A stretch of 64,000 nucleotides of DNA, from positions 1 to 64,000 of the forward strand of contig JAXDAY010000010.1 in NCBI GenBank assembly GCA_034679345.1, written 5' to 3'. This DNA is from JAXDAY01 sp034679345 (GTDB lineage Bacteria > Eisenbacteria > RBG-16-71-46 > CAIMUX01 > VGJL01). Both the position numbers and the translations under genes were made by a program. The first letter of the stretch is position 1, and each line of letters opens with the position of its first letter. Positions 45,801-53,510 of this stretch are shown piece after piece. The notes under the pieces were generated by a model, which was not told the DNA's origin, did not search any database, and saw nothing but the letters and a program-made list of their open reading frames with translations.

Positions 45801-48800
45801 ACCGGAAGTTGTACGGGTAGTCCCGATCCGGATAGGAGTCCCAAGGGGTGTCGTCCGGGAAGGTGTCCATCTGAGCCGCGGAGAGCAGCTTCCAGCCCGG
45901 CCGATCCGTCGTGCAGGCGGGATTCGGGCGGTACCACAGCCGCACCCACTCGATCTCATCGGAGTCTTCCGCCGTCACGTGGACGAGGAAGGTGCGCGAG
46001 GTGGCCGGATTCTCATCGGGTCCGAGGACCTGATAAGGATCGCCGTCGGAGACGGGGTGGAACACGTCCACAACCTCGTCGTCCTCGGTCTCGACGCGCA
46101 CCGGGCCCGTCATGATCGGCGGGGTCCAGTCGCGGAAGAGGATCGACTCGAAGTCGGTGCCGGTCAGATCCGACTCGGGGCACTCGCGCGAACTCTCGAC
46201 CGTCGCTGTGAGATCGCAGAGCTGGCTGCCCGCGACCGCGTAACCGGCGAGGTCGTAGTACGCGAAGTACGGCTCGACGGAGTCTGCCTGGTTGACCGAG
46301 TCCTGGTCGTCGACCGTCTGGCCGTCGTTGTCCCAGTCGCCGACGACCCAGTCGATGCCGTCCCAGTAGACGTCCTCGCGAACGAGTGGAACGAGGAGCT
46401 GCCCTTCCGGAGTGTCGACGAACGGCGCGTTGCGCCCGGCGTCCAGCACCTCGTCGATGCCCGGATCGTAGAGCCAGTTCTCGTTGACGTCGCGGATCCG
46501 CTCGTCATCGAGATACGGCGCGTAGCTCCTCTGATTGAGGAACTCGCTGCGCGTATCGCGGACGGGGTCGTCCCGATACTGGAAGCCGGGCAGACCGTTC
46601 AGATCGGCGTAGGAGTCGCCGTCCGGGTTCGGCCCGATGACCTCATTGGGCTCGCCCGTGAACGTGGCCGTGAAGACGATGTTCTCGATCTCTTCGCCCG
46701 CCGGGACGGCCCGCACGCGGAAGAACCGCGCGTTCTTCGGCATCTCATCGATATCCGGCGGCGTGGTGTCCAGGTCGAGCGTGACGATGTCGTAGCTCCA
46801 AGTGTCGTTGGAGGGATCGCCGTCGCCCTGGTCGTCATAGAGCGGCACGAAGGCCTCGACGACCGTCAGGTCGACATCGACCTCGGAGCAGTTGACGGTG
46901 ACGATCTGAAGCTCGAGCGGGTTCCAGTTGTCCGGGTCGTACTGATGCTCCTGGATCTGGTCTTCCTCGCCGGAGCGGGTGATGGCGATCGTGCGGACGA
47001 TGTAGTCGCCATCGCTCTGCGTCTCGTCGCCGCACGGATCCCAGTCGATCTTCCACAGATTCAGCCCGATGAGGGCCGGATCGAGGTCGTCGCCGTAATC
47101 CGTGTAGTTCTCGCGGTTCTCGCGGAAGATATAGTCGGACGGGTCAAGATTCTCCCAGTCGTTGGGAGTCCCGTCGCAATCGTCCGCCTGCTCGGCCCAG
47201 TAGTAGGCCGGGTTGGCGTTCGAATCGTCGTCGTAGGTCGTGAACCGGGTGAGCGGAACGCCGTCGGGGATGTTCTCGCTGTAGGTGTCCGACCCGATGA
47301 CGACGATGTCGATTCCCTCGTCATAGACGTCGTTCTCGTTCACGTCCTCGATGACCGCGTCCCTCGAGGAGTAGACCGGGAAGCCGACGATGTAGTCGTT
47401 GTCGGCGTTGTAGTAGGAGTACCAGCGGTCGTCCGGCCCATACGAGAAGAACCGGCTGGCGCCGCCATAGGCCGCCTCGAGGAAAGCGAGGTCGTCGCGG
47501 CAGCCGTTGTCGGAGTTGAACCGGTAGATGAGCTGGTCGCCGCGCTCGCCGATCGCGTCAGGATCGGATCCGCCGACGGTGCCGATCGTCTCCCAGACCT
47601 CTCCGGCATCGAGATCGTTGCCGTTGACGACGATCTCCTTCAACCGCTCGAACCGGACCCGGTCCGGGTCGAGGCCGTTGCAGCCATGGATGTAGTGGAG
47701 GCCGTAGAGCTTCAGCTGCCCCTCGAGAGCGGGAGGAGAGGAGCAGTAGACCGGCTCGATATAGACGCGGCAGGGGAAGAAGTCCTGTCCGGGGTAGAGC
47801 CACTCCCACGCGGTCTCCTCCGGGTTGATCGTCTCGATGCGGCCGACGTTCCCTTGCCAGTCCGCGGCCGCCAGCAGGAACGCCAGCTCGCTCGGCGAGG
47901 TGATCTCGTCACCTTCCACCGTCTGCCAGATCGTCCCGTTGGGCGGGGGCGGAACATTCCCGTACGGGGGAAGCCCGTCTCCCACATAGATGCTCAGCCC
48001 GATCCGATGCGGAGAGTTCACTCCGTCGATCTGACGGGGCCTCATGTTCCCGAGCGCGATGGCCCTGTCCAGATAGGTGGCCATCTTCGTCTTGTCCCAG
48101 CTACCCTCGTTTCCGCGAAGCACGGGGTAGAGGAAGTACTGGTCGCCGTCGTCGATCCCCGACTCGTAGAACCGGAGATAGGCGGTGTAGGTCTGGTTGG
48201 GCTCATCGAAGGTCCAACCATCCTCGCCGGAGACCCAGTCGTTGGTCAGCGTGACCAGGCGAGGGCGGCTCTCCTCCATCACCGGGGTCCAGAATAGGTT
48301 GGCGTCATAGTAGGAGTTGCCGTCGACGTCCTGCAGGTCCGTGCCCCCCTCCACCGGCTCGGCGAACCGGATCCGGCAGCCCTGCTCGTACGGATCGGCG
48401 CTCTCGCTGAAGTCCCGGATGATGATGACCGGGAAGTTGTCGCCGTCCGGCGGCTGATAGTCCACCACCTCGTTACCGCCGAAGGCGAATCCCTGGAGAT
48501 CGAAGTTCTGGGTGATGTCCAGGGTCCCGTCGTCGATCTGGGCCGCCTGAGCGGGAAGGATCGGCAGCGACAGGTAGATGTAGAGCGCATCGTTGGAGAG
48601 ATCATCGTTGTCGGGGTCGCTGGGATCCTTGTTCTCGTCGTACGAGGACCGCACGATGCCGCCGCCGACATGGATGCTGATCGTATCGTCGGGGACCGCC
48701 AGTTGACCTTGGTAATCCTCGAAGAACTGCGCGGATCCTGGAATCGTCACCCCGACGTCGTCGATGTTGACGTCGTTGATGCTGAAGTTCCGCACACGGA

Positions 48801-49857
48801 CGATGTTCGACCAGAACGTCGAGTACCAGTTCTCGGTCACGCCGCCGAGGATCGCTCCCGCCGGATTCGACGTGAACCAGTTGTCGAACGGACCGCCTGC
48901 GTTCTTCGTGGTGACCATCTGGTCGAACACGCCGACCAGCACGTCGAGGTTCGCGTGGTAGTACATGGCGTGGAACAGCGGCCCGCCGCCATCGTTGGTC
49001 GTCTCGACGTAGGTTTCCACGTTCTGGAGCTTCGGGCTCCTCGGATCGTCCTCCCAGACCAAGTAGCCGTCGTCGAGGTGCAGATTCATGACGCCCGGCT
49101 GCATGTAGAGGAAGTCGTTCCCCGAGCTGCGGCTCAGATCGAGGACGTTCGTATTGATGCCAGCGCCCGTGAGGGTGGCTTCGTTGAACTCGATGGTCCC
49201 GCCGAAGGCGCCGTTCCAGTTGACGCCGGTCGCCCACACCACGTCGGCGTCGAAGGTGACGAGGACATGGTTGTCGTTGGGGCCGTCGTCGACCGAGAGA
49301 TCGTTCGCGATGCCGGTGATCTCGACCCGCGTGATCACGGGGCCGTCGCCGACGATGAGAGTCGAGACGTCGATGCTGTCATAGCCGGTGAGGTCTCTGA
49401 CCTCTCCCGCCTTGAGCGCGATCTCCTCGATCGCACCGTCCTCGAACTGGGCGTCGACGAGCCCGTTGGGGAAGGTGAGATAGAGAACGTTGTCCCCGTC
49501 GTTGCTGCCGTAACCCATCTCGGTGAGGTCCATGGTCTCCGAGACGAAGTCGTCGTCGGGAGTCCCGGTGTCCTCTCCGATCATCGCCGGATCGATGGCC
49601 TCGTTGAAGACCAGCACGACCCGCGGCCCGGTTGGGTTAAACGTCGTGGCAACTAGATACGGCGCACCGCTCACCGGGGTCTCTTGCGGTGGCAAGAGGC
49701 TTGTCCCAAAGCTGGTGGGATACGCCGGGTAGTTGATGACCGTGTTCTCCGCCGGCGCAAGGTCACGGGTGTCGGCGTATGCCCCGTAGACCGCACCGAG
49801 CAAGGTGAGCGCTAGGATAACCATGAAGACAGTGCTCCTGGTCCTGAATCCGCTCAT
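36808..49857 (-). CDS. Giant secreted Ig-like repeat surface protein (4,349 residues)
   Basis: One uninterrupted reading frame of 13 kb. A signal peptide (SGFRTRSTVFMVILALTLLG, ending AYA near residue 28) directs export. The body is a long chain of beta-rich modules. Many open with a D-x-x-A/P-P motif, at about residues 1030, 1250, 2160, 2300, 2560, 2790, 2920, 3040, 3190, 3330, 3910 and 4140 (e.g. VDDQTAPGAF, VDREAPAVV, VDMDAPTATL, VDLTAPIVEF), as in bacterial Ig-like/HYR-type repeats. Asp and Glu greatly outnumber Lys and Arg, and DNDGDGEVDLP-type stretches suggest calcium binding. The last 100 residues are a FlgD/T9SS-like module (YTYPNPFDPADGD, YDFAGNYVTTLA, GAYIVRVTA). Start: ATG at 49857 behind AGGAGG; upstream codons are not supported. 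It is probably an adhesin, S-layer-like or filament protein; substrate unknown. Confidence 0.85.
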   Translation of the reverse strand: MSGFRTRSTVFMVILALTLLGAVYGAYADTRDLAPAENTVINYPAYPTSFGTSLLPPQETPVSGAPYLVATTFNPTGPRVVLVFNEAIDPAMIGEDTGTPDDDFVSETMDLTEMGYGSNDGDNVLYLTFPNGLVDAQFEDGAIEEIALKAGEVRDLTGYDSIDVSTLIVGDGPVITRVEITGIANDLSVDDGPNDNHVLVTFDADVVWATGVNWNGAFGGTIEFNEATLTGAGINTNVLDLSRSSGNDFLYMQPGVMNLHLDDGYLVWEDDPRSPKLQNVETYVETTNDGGGPLFHAMYYHANLDVLVGVFDQMVTTKNAGGPFDNWFTSNPAGAILGGVTENWYSTFWSNIVRVRNFSINDVNIDDVGVTIPGSAQFFEDYQGQLAVPDDTISIHVGGGIVRSSYDENKDPSDPDNDDLSNDALYIYLSLPILPAQAAQIDDGTLDITQNFDLQGFAFGGNEVVDYQPPDGDNFPVIIIRDFSESADPYEQGCRIRFAEPVEGGTDLQDVDGNSYYDANLFWTPVMEESRPRLVTLTNDWVSGEDGWTFDEPNQTYTAYLRFYESGIDDGDQYFLYPVLRGNEGSWDKTKMATYLDRAIALGNMRPRQIDGVNSPHRIGLSIYVGDGLPPYGNVPPPPNGTIWQTVEGDEITSPSELAFLLAAADWQGNVGRIETINPEETAWEWLYPGQDFFPCRVYIEPVYCSSPPALEGQLKLYGLHYIHGCNGLDPDRVRFERLKEIVVNGNDLDAGEVWETIGTVGGSDPDAIGERGDQLIYRFNSDNGCRDDLAFLEAAYGGASRFFSYGPDDRWYSYYNADNDYIVGFPVYSSRDAVIEDVNENDVYDEGIDIVVIGSDTYSENIPDGVPLTRFTTYDDDSNANPAYYWAEQADDCDGTPNDWENLDPSDYIFRENRENYTDYGDDLDPALIGLNLWKIDWDPCGDETQSDGDYIVRTIAITRSGEEDQIQEHQYDPDNWNPLELQIVTVNCSEVDVDLTVVEAFVPLYDDQGDGDPSNDTWSYDIVTLDLDTTPPDIDEMPKNARFFRVRAVPAGEEIENIVFTATFTGEPNEVIGPNPDGDSYADLNGLPGFQYRDDPVRDTRSEFLNQRSYAPYLDDERIRDVNENWLYDPGIDEVLDAGRNAPFVDTPEGQLLVPLVREDVYWDGIDWVVGDWDNDGQTVDDQDSVNQADSVEPYFAYYDLAGYAVAGSQLCDLTATVESSRECPESDLTGTDFESILFRDWTPPIMTGPVRVETEDDEVVDVFHPVSDGDPYQVLGPDENPATSRTFLVHVTAEDSDEIEWVRLWYRPNPACTTDRPGWKLLSAAQMDTFPDDTPWDSYPDRDYPYNFRWTVHEQGLDLTDGNYQFFAEAIDGIGNYSWIPVYPYGFGFNQWAGEDLAYVIDPVKPDDLCLPSETVLNIGDGRTIVGEVDPDFDNVAQVRFYFAPRIQNTSYAGSDVDANLMLALEKPILDQRGAGVVVCIGGVELVSGVDYTASAGDTFITFAVAPDADAEITVSYNFMGTGVPPDAIQYPGAYSDGWLLIAAGDDVEPFTVEWAEGPEGGVPDPENPDGDMGTLDWSGANAYDLVAVGLMDLDGSGWYEDTSVCDLVEPIISEGNHVILREVARPIVHLYGLDYEQGDEWGYPQQEPPAAPELGWPGNPFGLAPAGTPEHKGSGVENDVFVTASTTDATAEITEVKLDFYQAFESDPFSTVLLDVVNDFYSGDKALSMALTMYVADYYEVRSDEIENVALWIREEGAVDYTSLPMSNVGHPDYYQVIYDGFMPGTVYEYRFFIDKIGDDDGNYADRRNSSGGQGTTSLIALPDEFYYYMFDTSVLESDAYRVLVTVTDNKGMVGTNLSDGSDAPQGPIMFMYDKDAPIVSNFWADNGGVMPGAESEITVHLESTDGPDINVITTRTVVFQYSPNKNDDGTPDEWLTFAIDRDPADGWSGVLHFGGAGFDPPESDGYDNDGDGEVDLPADPDEIVSVLPVRAVVFDDAGYGGDPTDDLFPGSGNPVYAMLEPALIYDGYAPTTMINNPHDGDTFLFGDVIQVTGTADDHATPESPASAIDYVVFEYRFEDADWIEIDPTPNDNTDLNRIEPTEEGQVTFNVDFDTNWLGTREDTYLRFRMLATDVAGNTTIEDDLHADEVVVIVDDQTAPGAFLMWMNTELCGCDRLTDETGYANRVVTLYGMVTAGSALELEDLVGVDIMLQPDGGEAVILGRADDIAFGDIPLDCRGDYTPGANTAFFVLEWDTDNGPDGRYQDGLYQLWAEALDADGNRTTSVHSNIQVDREAPAVVYGPEGGRPFVNLAMYFNDGVVDHESPVIAPDPYTGDVEFYVYTPADDMIDVLTLQWRLPGTLDWNDVAIEFHYAPGPPEVAGHKQWIAHIEDFADNAAGLGIPEGVLEWRVLATDAACNTNANQADPAYVTAAVDFSDPTLWDFSDNQPYGEIAPGENVDFHVVLQDAITDVRHVQLYFKLAGDETKYVIASTPEGGLGPDDTVEGTLDTPNCQWLFDASWVWPTEVFHDTPIEVWVMAIDPAGNALDWKAADYVVRDENPPVATKIIDVEAKVFAFDTEDASEDANTYVWVDRDGSDPSDTEDDYDYYSDFVLSTAGGANIPDETESDEVIGMWKNTWPRDVNEGFLGNNDLMNKMKVARLVTIVARTRFGDDFNGGDQEIPGPPLPDGDDGIEFVEFFATPVDEQGQAIGDPVTIGKDEYPNGGNYYYLWHLYWDLTETNLDGSLKWSGWYKLSAKATDEAGNVEEVGQTTTAIIKVDMDAPTATLTADPDADRIQRNEVVTFLASTDPANEDDTVEFFFKRTRDVNFPGSYHSFDEDWSATDGDINPDHTRPYSFNLDLGSVGLENPDDVDWPLPLQVGEQYDFSTLVEDEVGNATDQVTNLTEGRGLTFEIIDTIPPHMTITEVQRTFGDTEQIMNPTALHASSIEHINAKLLTGHLDLSYVNFVYRKLGTADTPTLIDAVTEQVDRFTWRLTGPWDLTTLDDQTWYEVAALGADDAGNTEPFDAAAKILVFVDWTAPPFALLHPTEATSKWCDAEIDERNGHRIFDLIAQITDRGQTYENGDVQHDDVFDAVFEWKWSYEDSTLWRPCGVSEDYLYDDALNTLSKTMDFDAMEFDEDGCKPNPDFDALGELIDLRVRVMDVAGNANVIYSWKNTLDTTAPDPVNITNIKLAVDDPTQDPIDFGQVTEVTRGLEVEIWATASDDEANIPNAPLGHETFVTQMQFQVAEDLNKDDEPDGDIWRDLGTIVFDPADLDDPSAVTGSVLWNTTGLVVDGEYLLRVTAIDECGNAATSGNVNVIIRDNIPPTARVVAFDPDQDPHGENPLTYLYIYALAESDPSIEDVLFQYDTIEGENDLDHEWVNIGFGEQVTGQHDYTTEVLWRTRIETTAFNFQEGALFWLRALAKDSDGNRYGDDPADVVPMMRAELIRLDDVNDPTEWPYDGAWTFRALRTAPPIVEDVSVQIESADENSEPQAILTVDMPNSTDRPRVVVLGESDNVVAPNDYWWIYSAGVPSDPENGQFGLVRSLDDPTVWRGRISLTETYDDEYPIDECLHFKVFVTGMQNPEWFIDEVTTAIHEFPVTTELGTNGTVVTQGYGDLYSQVTVVSGAWMEDDACLLVSETIAPQLSPEERVYLTPLKDTAWHIEVTKSQSEYYDDFREGYLPTIVIKYSDEALNAALAENEGVTEEMLTVRRWDYDYSDAEGIMNIRVNTEANEISFNVDNLSSINSDGTVFEVFAPKSGAPVFLANVTPHSAYLSNWVTDADPIFSFYLHDIGGQGIEASTVKVKVDDRDVATFYDVSDFAEDVIATWVWGAGGAHLMSANDDGNDGHSTIYELDYFHSPIQRDWLAEGDHTITVEYRTHGTDDLTSVTMPFTVDLTAPIVEFHGGWVSNPLLRNVHGYIAGDDAMLTVRMYDPLSGIFVRPERQEFIQDPDCDEIIDDVELFLEPFTDPVGGFECFNPIDWGIHYDLWRVDGEDEQLDIDEFEERELLHEGTADELLPYLEPPLYGAENIYDPSEELLVKLPIVGGGRIQDGDILEVTLYSQKTRTLLGEGPALQCDVVDTLVVGGETLYVLDGCWFDFLSQQRIIYQQGVLDQVRNSGSKYVEQRFIVDALAPECAIILPASVHDPNTPMVIEVTAADTGVGVGSSAEDLVVIIRGPDGEEIVPENEEWNNGHYTATIPAPLAVGDYTITVTARDRLGHTCSSTKTVRVEATMLTLTDVYTYPNPFDPADGDALIHFALSKTSDVTIKVYDFAGNYVTTLASHEQMTPSKLGGIYWGGTASDGTKLANGAYIVRVTASDGARTEEANLKVVLWRE

Positions 49858-50293
49858 CACCCTCTTCCTCCTTTGGTTGACCATGCCGCCCTGGAACCGA
49901 TGCTGGGCGGACTTGTCCCTGTTCCCTCTGCGTGGCGCAACCCCCAAATGGCACAACGGGAGCTCGCGCTTCCCTTCGTTTGTGACTCCCCCATTTCGGG
50001 GCTGCCCATGAAGCGTCCTGCACACGTGATGCACGCGTCCTCGCATCTTCTCTAAAGCACCAAAGAGGGGCGATGGACATAGCGTCCCCGCTCCGCCTTG
50101 CCTACGGATGAGTCGACTTCGTTTCTTCAGCAAACTCCCCCATGATCATCCATCCCTTGCCGGACGTCGACGGACGTCATGCGCCATTGCGTATGGCGAC
50201 CAACCCCCTGCAAGAGTGGACCTTACAGTGTCGCGCACAGAACCGGCTGGCAGACTGTCACAGCAGTCAAGCGGTGTCAACACGAAATTCTAG

Positions 50294-50333
50294 AACCCCC
50301 GAGCATCATTTGAGGAAGATCCCCCTGGGGGTT
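50294..50333 (-). other. Inverted repeat, second possible terminator
   Basis: AACCCCC (50294-50300) and GGGGGTT (50327-50333) form a perfect 7-bp stem around 26 bases, with CCCCC next to one arm allowing alternative pairing. On the minus strand it is followed by CTAGAATTTCG. It may be a second terminator after the dockerin gene or part of the giant gene's control region. Confidence 0.3.
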
Positions 50334-50437
50334 ATCGGCCGTCGAGGAGCGATCCATCAGCGCGATTCCCGGACCCGTCGGAGTCACATTATTCAAGTGA
50401 ACCGACGCAAATACAGACCACAGGGCTGGATGAAAAC

Positions 50438-50472
50438 CGGCCCGCCCCAAGGATCGCGTCCGGGGCGGGCCG
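50438..50472 (-). terminator. Rho-independent terminator of the dockerin gene
   Basis: An 11-bp perfect GC-rich stem (CGGCCCGCCCC with its complement, 13-base loop) is followed on the minus strand by GTTTTCATCC. It lies 24 bp past the stop of the dockerin-containing gene, the expected place and orientation. Confidence 0.7.
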
Positions 50473-50495
50473 AGCAGGCAGTGATCACGCAACCT

Positions 50496-53372
50496 CTAGC
50501 GGACCAATACGATCTTGCGAACGAACGTCTCCGCTCCCAAGGCGATCCTGACGTAATAAACTCCAGCGGGAGCCTGCGCCCCGAGATTCGTCTCCCCGGT
50601 CCAGGCCCACTCTCCGCCGCCCGCTCCGATCTCGCCATTCCCGATGATTTGAACTTCCTTGCCCTGAACATCGAAGACCGCGACGCGAACCTGAGTGGCG
50701 AATCCCGGGACGATCCGGATCGGACTGCCGGGCAGATACGGGTTGCGGAAGAGGATGCGTCCACCCTCGAGCCGAGGGTCGAGACTCGCCAGCGAGATGC
50801 CATCGCCGGCTAGGTCGCCGCGCGCCAGATCCTTGTCGTACAGGCTGCCCCCGACCCGGTCGATCCGCGAACCCGCCAACCGGTCGGAGTCGAGAATCCG
50901 GAAGACGCAACGTCCGACCCGACCTCCGGTCCACTGGATCTCTTCCGAGAGATCGAACCTCGGGATGAAGGCGACGCGCGCCGTCCCTCCCGATTCGCCC
51001 TCGCGCGCCGCGAGGAAGTCGTGGGGCGCGCTCTCTCCCGGGGTCTGCTGGAGGGACTGGAAGTCGAGCACGGTCCCGTCGAAGGCGAGTTCCCACTCCC
51101 CGCCGATCAGCGTGTCATCCGCCTCGAGGTCCATCTCGACGAGCAGGCTGTCGCCGCCCTGGCTGAGGCTGGCCACAAGATGAAGCGATCCCATCGGATC
51201 CGAAGCGTTCTCCACGCGGGCGACTCGCGCCCCCTCCCCCACGAGGCCGCAGGGAGGATAGCTGACGCAGGTGAGACCGTCTGCCGTGGGATCCGGACCA
51301 CAGGCGCCGAACGGGGCAGCCGGAGGCGGACCATTGGCGAACTGATAGTTCAGGCTGCCGAGAACGTCGGCGAGGTCGAGCGCGCCGGAATCGTTGAAGT
51401 CGGCCGCGTCCATGCAGGCCGGAGCCTCGCCGCCGCCGTACTGGTAGTGCAGGATCAGCAAGGCATCCGTGATGTCAATCGCCCCGTTGGCGTCGGCATC
51501 GCCCCGAATGAACCCGCTGCCGTGGATCAAGACGCTGCCGTCGACCACCTCGGGAACGACCGAGGTCGCATCGCAGAGGGTCATGCGGTTGAGCGTCCTT
51601 TGATCCTCGACGAGACGGATCTCCGTCGGGCCGCCCGGAGCGTTTGGCAGGACGTTGAAGACGAGATCGATGAACGTGTCATCGCCCGGCGGGATCGCAT
51701 CGGGACAGAGGAAGGAGAAGAGCACGCCGACACGTCCGCTACCTGCAGCGCCCGAGTGCTGTACATGTTCGGCTCCCTCGCAACGGGTGCCCGTTGTGGA
51801 GACCCCCTGGTAGCCGAGGACAAGCGGGTCGTACTCGAACCGGAATCCCAGTCCGAGGATCGGCTCGCTGTTGCTGCCGCGAATCGGAATTCTGACCGCC
51901 GTGTCGCCCGGATCGAAGCTCAGGCCCGACGCGACTTCGAAGGAGAAGCCGACGATTGAGCAAGTGAAGCTCCCCGGGAGGCAATTGTTCGTCTCATCAG
52001 ACTCGATGACGACCGAGCCGGCATCCGCGCACGCCTCGAGCGTATGGTCCCCCGCCGCGTACCCCTCGAGCGTGCACCAGCTGGTCCAGGCCTCGCCGTT
52101 GACCGCGAGCGCCGGGACCTGCAGGTTGCAGAGGGGATCCCCGTCGAGCGATATCTGGCAGAGCGACGCCGAAGAGGCGGCCTGCCCGATGTTCCGCACC
52201 AGAGCGCGGGCGCCGCCTGGGCAGTCGGGCGAGTCCAGCTCGAGCTGCGAGACGATCAGATCGGGCCGGAGGCAGGAGATGAACTCGGTTCGGAGATTGT
52301 TCTCCTCGTCGATCTCCTGGATCAGATTCGTCGCGTCCGCCCGCGCGGTGACGGAACGGTTCCCGGGCCCGTAGCTTCCGAGATCGCAATAGTCCGTCCA
52401 GACCGCCTGTCCCGGCTGCAGGGCGGGCACGGTCTTGTCGCACAGGGCGTTGCCGTCCAGCGAGATGCGGCAGATGGTGGACGGCGCGTCCGCCTCGCCG
52501 ACATTCCGGACGTAGGCCCTCGCCTCGGTGGCGCAGTTCGCGCTCGGGAGGAAGTCGATGTCCTGCACCTCGAGATCGGCGGTGGCGCCGACGGTCTTGC
52601 GGATGCGGACTTCGTCAACGAAGGCTCCGTTGGGAATCACCGGCACGGTGGTGTTCGAGTTCGAGAAGAAGGCGAAAGCGACCCAGACCTCGGATCTCCC
52701 GACGACGGCTTGGAGGTCGAAGCGCTCGTTGCGGTGCCATTGGTCTCCGAAGTCGCCGGATCGGAACTCGCCGGCAAAGGACTGCCCATCGGTGCTCGAT
52801 GCGACGAATAGACGGTCGAGGTTCCCCGATTGGCAACGCACCCACCAATCGTAGAGGACCTCCGCGCCCGTCGCGTCGGAGAGATCGAAGGGGCCGGCGA
52901 TCATGAAGGCGGAGGAGCCGTTGGGATAGCTCTCATCGCATGGCTCGTAGCCGTCGCCGCCAAAGTTTCGGTACCCGTTCGCGCACCACGCGGCGGAACT
53001 TCCGACCGAGGACCTGCATCCCTGGACGTCATCCCAGGTCCATCCAAGCCCGCCCCACCGGAGCGTCCAAGGCCCACAGTCGCCGCCCTGCGGGAATCCG
53101 TCCTCGAACCCCTCCGTGCAGAGGGTGATGACCGACATGACCTCGGAAACGGATTCCTCCGACGCGGGCCGGACGCCTCCAGGGGCGAGATCCGAACCGT
53201 CATCCACCACCGTCCACTCGTCCTCGTGGCCGATCGTGACCCGGACTCCGCGCAGGATCTGCGGCTCGCCCAGCGTCCCGGCATCCTCCGCGGATGCAGG
53301 GAGCTGACCGAGCCAGCAGGCCGAGAGAACGACGAACAGCGAGCCGACCCACAGGCGACCCCGATGCTTCAT
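50496..53372 (-). CDS. Secreted CARDB / cohesin-like / dockerin protein with FlgD-like C-terminus
   Basis: This is a 958-residue exported protein. A signal peptide spans about 1-33 (ending ASAED). Residues 70-260 form a Cys- and Trp-rich beta domain of jelly-roll type (AFMIAGPFDLSDATGAEVLYDWW). Two tandem CARDB repeats follow (about 264-364 and 367-460, starting ADLEVQDIDF and PDLIVSQLEL), each with a CRISLDGNALC-like core. A cohesin-like domain covers 474-604 and a type I dockerin about 619-680, with DADANGAIDITDALLILHYQ and DFNDSGALDLADVLGSLNYQ as the two calcium loops. A further cohesin-like domain leads to an FlgD-like C-terminal module (VAVFDVQGKEV, PAGVYYVRIAL). The start ATG has GGGAGG 8 bases upstream. 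It is probably a surface or extracellular assembly protein. Confidence 0.82.
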   Translation of the reverse strand: MKHRGRLWVGSLFVVLSACWLGQLPASAEDAGTLGEPQILRGVRVTIGHEDEWTVVDDGSDLAPGGVRPASEESVSEVMSVITLCTEGFEDGFPQGGDCGPWTLRWGGLGWTWDDVQGCRSSVGSSAAWCANGYRNFGGDGYEPCDESYPNGSSAFMIAGPFDLSDATGAEVLYDWWVRCQSGNLDRLFVASSTDGQSFAGEFRSGDFGDQWHRNERFDLQAVVGRSEVWVAFAFFSNSNTTVPVIPNGAFVDEVRIRKTVGATADLEVQDIDFLPSANCATEARAYVRNVGEADAPSTICRISLDGNALCDKTVPALQPGQAVWTDYCDLGSYGPGNRSVTARADATNLIQEIDEENNLRTEFISCLRPDLIVSQLELDSPDCPGGARALVRNIGQAASSASLCQISLDGDPLCNLQVPALAVNGEAWTSWCTLEGYAAGDHTLEACADAGSVVIESDETNNCLPGSFTCSIVGFSFEVASGLSFDPGDTAVRIPIRGSNSEPILGLGFRFEYDPLVLGYQGVSTTGTRCEGAEHVQHSGAAGSGRVGVLFSFLCPDAIPPGDDTFIDLVFNVLPNAPGGPTEIRLVEDQRTLNRMTLCDATSVVPEVVDGSVLIHGSGFIRGDADANGAIDITDALLILHYQYGGGEAPACMDAADFNDSGALDLADVLGSLNYQFANGPPPAAPFGACGPDPTADGLTCVSYPPCGLVGEGARVARVENASDPMGSLHLVASLSQGGDSLLVEMDLEADDTLIGGEWELAFDGTVLDFQSLQQTPGESAPHDFLAAREGESGGTARVAFIPRFDLSEEIQWTGGRVGRCVFRILDSDRLAGSRIDRVGGSLYDKDLARGDLAGDGISLASLDPRLEGGRILFRNPYLPGSPIRIVPGFATQVRVAVFDVQGKEVQIIGNGEIGAGGGEWAWTGETNLGAQAPAGVYYVRIALGAETFVRKIVLVR

Positions 53373-53510
53373 TAGACTACCCTCCCTAGGATCCGCAGAG
53401 GTCGCACGCTGTCTCTCGCCAGCCGGACTCGTTCCTGTCTTGATCAGCCTCAGAGTTCGGGATCGATCGGATCGAGGCAGCCGAGGACTCATTGAGATGG
53501 AGACTCGACG

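Larger units (their letters stand above)
49858..50495 (-). other. 638-bp leader/intergenic region upstream of the giant gene
   Basis: It holds no convincing gene. It contains the terminator of the upstream dockerin gene (50438-50472), a hairpin at 50294-50333, a small CGCCAT/ATGGCG hairpin at 50182-50198 and a direct repeat GGACGTC at about 50162-50178. A consensus TTGACA (50275-50280) is present, but the hexamer 17 bases on (CAGTCT) is a poor -10. The giant gene's promoter is presumably here but not identified. The long leader leaves room for an sRNA or regulatory RNA. Confidence 0.5.

Noticed and set aside
36967..48297. Very long open frames on the plus strand opposite the giant gene (1,606 codons at 36967-41787 and 2,012 codons at 42259-48297)
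   Set aside because: They lie exactly antisense to the giant gene, have Arg/Val/Asp-rich translations without any domain, signal or ribosome site, and are explained by the GC-rich, Asp-codon-rich coding strand suppressing stops on the other strand.
49858..50133. Upstream extension of the giant protein to a start at 50133
   Set aside because: The extension has no signal-peptide logic. A strong ribosome site and signal peptide begin at the ATG at 49857.
50252..50280. TTGACA consensus -35 upstream of the giant gene
   Set aside because: The hexamer at the right spacing is CAGTCT, a poor -10, and other spacings are no better. Kept only as a note in the intergenic entry.
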